This document shows, one piece after another, positions 24,563 to 26,678 of a DNA stretch of 26,678 nt. The position numbers were made by a program, and so were the translations under genes. The notes under the pieces are model-generated. The model saw only the letters and a list, made by a program, of their open reading frames with translations, was not told the origin of the DNA and made no database searches. This DNA comes from BMS3ABIN04 sp965554225 (GTDB lineage Bacteria > Bacteroidota > Ignavibacteria > Ignavibacteriales > Melioribacteraceae), in contig CBEVZC010000031.1 in assembly GCA_965554225.1 (NCBI GenBank), positions 1-26,678 of the forward strand, written 5' to 3'. Every line of letters starts with the position of its first letter. Position 1 is the first letter of the stretch.

Positions 24563-25177
24563 ATGAAAACACAGATTTTAATTCTTTTTTTTCTCTTTAC
24601 TTTTAGCAATTCAATTCTTGCGCAGCATTCAGTTGGATTTAATTATTCAGGAAAAGTTCTGGGAGCTAATTATAGCAGTGTATCTTTATTTACACTCGAA
24701 TATAGTCCGGACTTAATCAATGAATATGTTAAAATCGGTATTACTGCAACAGGAGCTTCCGCGAGTATAAATAAGGACTTTATTATCCCCAATACACCGA
24801 TAGACGTTGATGATAGGTCTTATTCTTTTGCTGCTTTTATAAGATATTTTCCAATTAGAAATAATTTATTTGCACTACCATTTACAGAGTTTGAGTTGGG
24901 ATATTACTTCGGACATTTGATAATTGACGGAAAGTATTGTGAAGTATCCGGTTTTTTAGATTTATCGAAAAGCTATTATTTCAAAGTTGGTGGAGGTATA
25001 TCATTTTTCCCGGAAAGTAAAGGACATATTATTATTGGTGTAGATTACCTTTTTCATTCTCCTAAAGTTAGGTATAGAAAAGCAAACTGTTTTCCTAAAT
25101 ATGATTATACCGAGTTTACCGATACGGCAGATTTGGGTTTACTGCTTTGGAAAGCCGGGTTACAATTTGATTCTTAA
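24563..25177 (+). CDS. Secreted outer-membrane-like protein of unknown function
   Basis: This 204-residue protein has a signal peptide (about 1-21, ILILFFLFTFSNSILAQ). The mature part alternates polar and hydrophobic residues in aromatic-rich strands (VGFNYSGKVLGANYSSVSLF, SFAAFIRYFPI, FELGYYFGHLII, YYFKVGGGISFFP, HIIIGVDYLFHSP). This pattern suits a small 8-strand outer-membrane beta-barrel. I cannot name the family. It starts 16 bases after the end of the frameshifted lipoprotein tail, so the two are likely one operon. It converges with the GH13 gene. Confidence 0.78.
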   Translation: MKTQILILFFLFTFSNSILAQHSVGFNYSGKVLGANYSSVSLFTLEYSPDLINEYVKIGITATGASASINKDFIIPNTPIDVDDRSYSFAAFIRYFPIRNNLFALPFTEFELGYYFGHLIIDGKYCEVSGFLDLSKSYYFKVGGGISFFPESKGHIIIGVDYLFHSPKVRYRKANCFPKYDYTEFTDTADLGLLLWKAGLQFDS

Positions 25178-25227
25178 ATTTGCCTGCAATATAACATTTC
25201 TTCGAATGACTTTACTGTAAATCATAA

Positions 25228-26622
25228 TCAATCAGCTTTTATCAGCGTCCTATTAGTTAAAACCTTATATCCCCAAGCCGGTAATTTCATTCTTTTATCT
25301 TTATCTAACTTAAATATGTGTTTAGTAAAGATATCGTTAAACTTGTCTTTAAATACATTTCTTCCCACTGTAAATATTTGTTCTTCGGGAGAAAAATTAA
25401 ATATACCGATTATTTTGTCTTTATTTTTATCCCTTTCAAAAGCGAAAATATTTTTATTGTTAGTTTTAATCAAATTAAGCTTACCGCCTTTTGAACCGTT
25501 AAACAAAGCTTGGTTTACGTGTTTTTCGTGAAATAAAGTTTTATAAATATTTTCAAATTTACTCTGTTTCCATTTAATTATATCTTTGTCAAAAAAACTT
25601 AACCGTTTATTTAATCCGGCTTCCTGACCGTTGTAAATCATCGGCATTCCGGGAATCAAACATGCAAAAACAGCGCTTATTTCGGCGGCTCCGTCTAATC
25701 TTTCGAAGACCGTTCCGTTCCAAGTGTTTTCGTCATGATTTGAAGTAAAATTCATTCTGAAAGCATCCGGCGGATAATTTGTTTTCTCCTCATTAAGATA
25801 TTTATAGATGTCATTCACATTCTTTTCCCCTTTTGCAATACCGTTAAGGAAATCTTTTAACTGCCAGTTATAAGTCATATCAAAAACCTGATGCAGATAT
25901 GGTTCATTAGCTTCCGCCAGCATAAATACATGTTTCAGTTTATCTAATTGTGGTCTTACAAAAACCCAAAATTCGGTTGGAACCATTGCAGCCACATCGC
26001 ATCTAAAACCATCAATATCAAATTCTTTTACCCAATACTGCATTGCGTCCGCCATTGCATTCCAAAGTCTTTTATTCGAGTAGTCAAAATCAATTACGTC
26101 GGTCCAATCGGGAACAGGGGATACAAAGTTCCCGCGTTTATCTTTAGTATAATAATCGGGATGAGTTTTTACCCAGATGTTATCCCAAGCCGAATGGTTG
26201 GCAACCCAATCAATTATAACATGCATACGGTTTTTGTGAATTTCATTTACCAAGTTTTTGAAATCGTCTTTGTTCCCAAATTCCGGATTTATTCCTTTAT
26301 AATCTCTAACGGAATAGTAACTTCCCAATTTCCCTTTCCTATTTTTCTTCCCGATAGGATTAAGCGGCATTAACCATAAAATATCAACACCTAATTTTTT
26401 AAGTCGAGTTAAATGTTTTGCAAAAGCTTTAAAGGTTCCCTCCTTTGTAAACTGTCTAATGTTTACTTCATAAATTGTGGAGTTGTAACTCCATTCAGGA
26501 TGATATACTCCGGGTTCAATCTGTGCTAAGTTTTTATTATTACCGGCACACGAGAAAAGGATAAGAATTGAGATTACGAAAAATAAAATGATCTTTATAG
26601 GTTTGCGAATCTGAAATTTCAT
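25228..26622 (-). CDS. Alpha-amylase family glycoside hydrolase (GH13), lipoprotein
   Basis: This 464-residue starch- or glucan-active enzyme is anchored as a lipoprotein: hydrophobic N-terminus, lipobox LFSC, lipidated Cys25. The four GH13 regions are complete. Region I is IIDWVANH (136-143), region II is GFRCDVA (205-211) with nucleophile Asp209, region III is MLAEANEP with acid/base Glu237, and region IV is TSNHDE (293-298) with Asp297 as transition-state stabiliser. A C-terminal beta domain lies at about 385-464. It probably acts in the periplasm or on the cell surface on alpha-1,4-glucans or oligosaccharides. It is alone on this strand, converging with the OMP-like gene. Confidence 0.95.
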   Translation of the reverse strand: MKFQIRKPIKIILFFVISILILFSCAGNNKNLAQIEPGVYHPEWSYNSTIYEVNIRQFTKEGTFKAFAKHLTRLKKLGVDILWLMPLNPIGKKNRKGKLGSYYSVRDYKGINPEFGNKDDFKNLVNEIHKNRMHVIIDWVANHSAWDNIWVKTHPDYYTKDKRGNFVSPVPDWTDVIDFDYSNKRLWNAMADAMQYWVKEFDIDGFRCDVAAMVPTEFWVFVRPQLDKLKHVFMLAEANEPYLHQVFDMTYNWQLKDFLNGIAKGEKNVNDIYKYLNEEKTNYPPDAFRMNFTSNHDENTWNGTVFERLDGAAEISAVFACLIPGMPMIYNGQEAGLNKRLSFFDKDIIKWKQSKFENIYKTLFHEKHVNQALFNGSKGGKLNLIKTNNKNIFAFERDKNKDKIIGIFNFSPEEQIFTVGRNVFKDKFNDIFTKHIFKLDKDKRMKLPAWGYKVLTNRTLIKAD

Positions 26623-26652
26623 ATATATTATCCCAACAATTTTTGTTTTTCA
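26623..26652 (-). promoter_or_regulatory. Candidate promoter directly before the GH13 start
   Basis: On the minus strand TTGAAA, a 17-base spacer and TAATAT fit a sigma-70-like promoter, but the TAATAT ends only 2 bases before the ATG. The transcript would start within or beside the start codon (leaderless) if this promoter is used. There is no clear Shine-Dalgarno. Ribosome use and promoter use are both inferred. Confidence 0.3.
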
Positions 26653-26678
26653 AATTAGAATAAAAATTTACTTAATAT

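Overview
The window looks like chromosomal DNA of a low-GC Gram-negative bacterium of the Bacteroidota/Ignavibacteriota/Chlorobi side of the tree. Supporting points are an LptE-type lipoprotein next to a sigma-54 activator and miaB, a TonB-dependent receptor with an N-terminal carboxypeptidase-regulatory-like domain, a GldA/GldF/GldG-like ABC cassette with a DUF4340 protein, a TatD nuclease joined to a radical-SAM domain, and many lipoproteins and signal peptides. The lineage is an inference from gene content; no rRNA is present. There is no tRNA, rRNA, CRISPR array, insertion sequence or phage gene that I can see. Most of it is housekeeping and cell-envelope DNA.

Left part (1-8177). A broken or partial YgjP/DUF45-type metallopeptidase end is followed by a MarR regulator on the + strand. 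The MarR gene overlaps, tail to tail, a long minus-strand run. In transcription order that run is purM, a small lipoprotein, a TonB-dependent receptor, a TatD/radical-SAM fusion, dacB (PBP4-type carboxypeptidase) and prmA (L11 methyltransferase). The gaps between these genes are only 0 to 57 bases, so much of it may be co-transcribed.

Middle (8178-13523). After a 240-base gene-free gap comes a tight minus-strand four-gene ABC cassette: ATPase, permease, GldG-like periplasmic subunit and DUF4340 protein. Upstream of it, rpiA ends inside an 18-bp perfect hairpin that is probably its terminator. rpiA and miaB diverge from a short shared control region.

Right part (13524-23088). A long + strand run carries miaB, a SPOR-domain envelope protein, an RNase Z-like metallo-beta-lactamase-fold hydrolase, a sigma-54 activator without a receiver domain, lptE, a processive family 2 glycosyltransferase overlapping a TPR protein, 3-methyladenine DNA glycosylase, a family 9 glycosyltransferase (heptosyltransferase-like) and a DUF3108 protein. 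LPS/envelope assembly is the common theme.

End (23089-26678). A 350-base spacer holds a likely terminator, a short quasi-periodic REP-like repeat and a promoter/Shine-Dalgarno. It is followed by an unrecognised lipoprotein whose C-terminus has been shifted out of frame at a run of seven T, and a small secreted/outer-membrane protein. A convergent GH13 alpha-amylase-family lipoprotein closes the window. I found no convincing new defence or biosynthetic system. The items most worth a second look are the frameshifted lipoprotein and its partner, the TatD/radical-SAM fusion, and the REP-like element.
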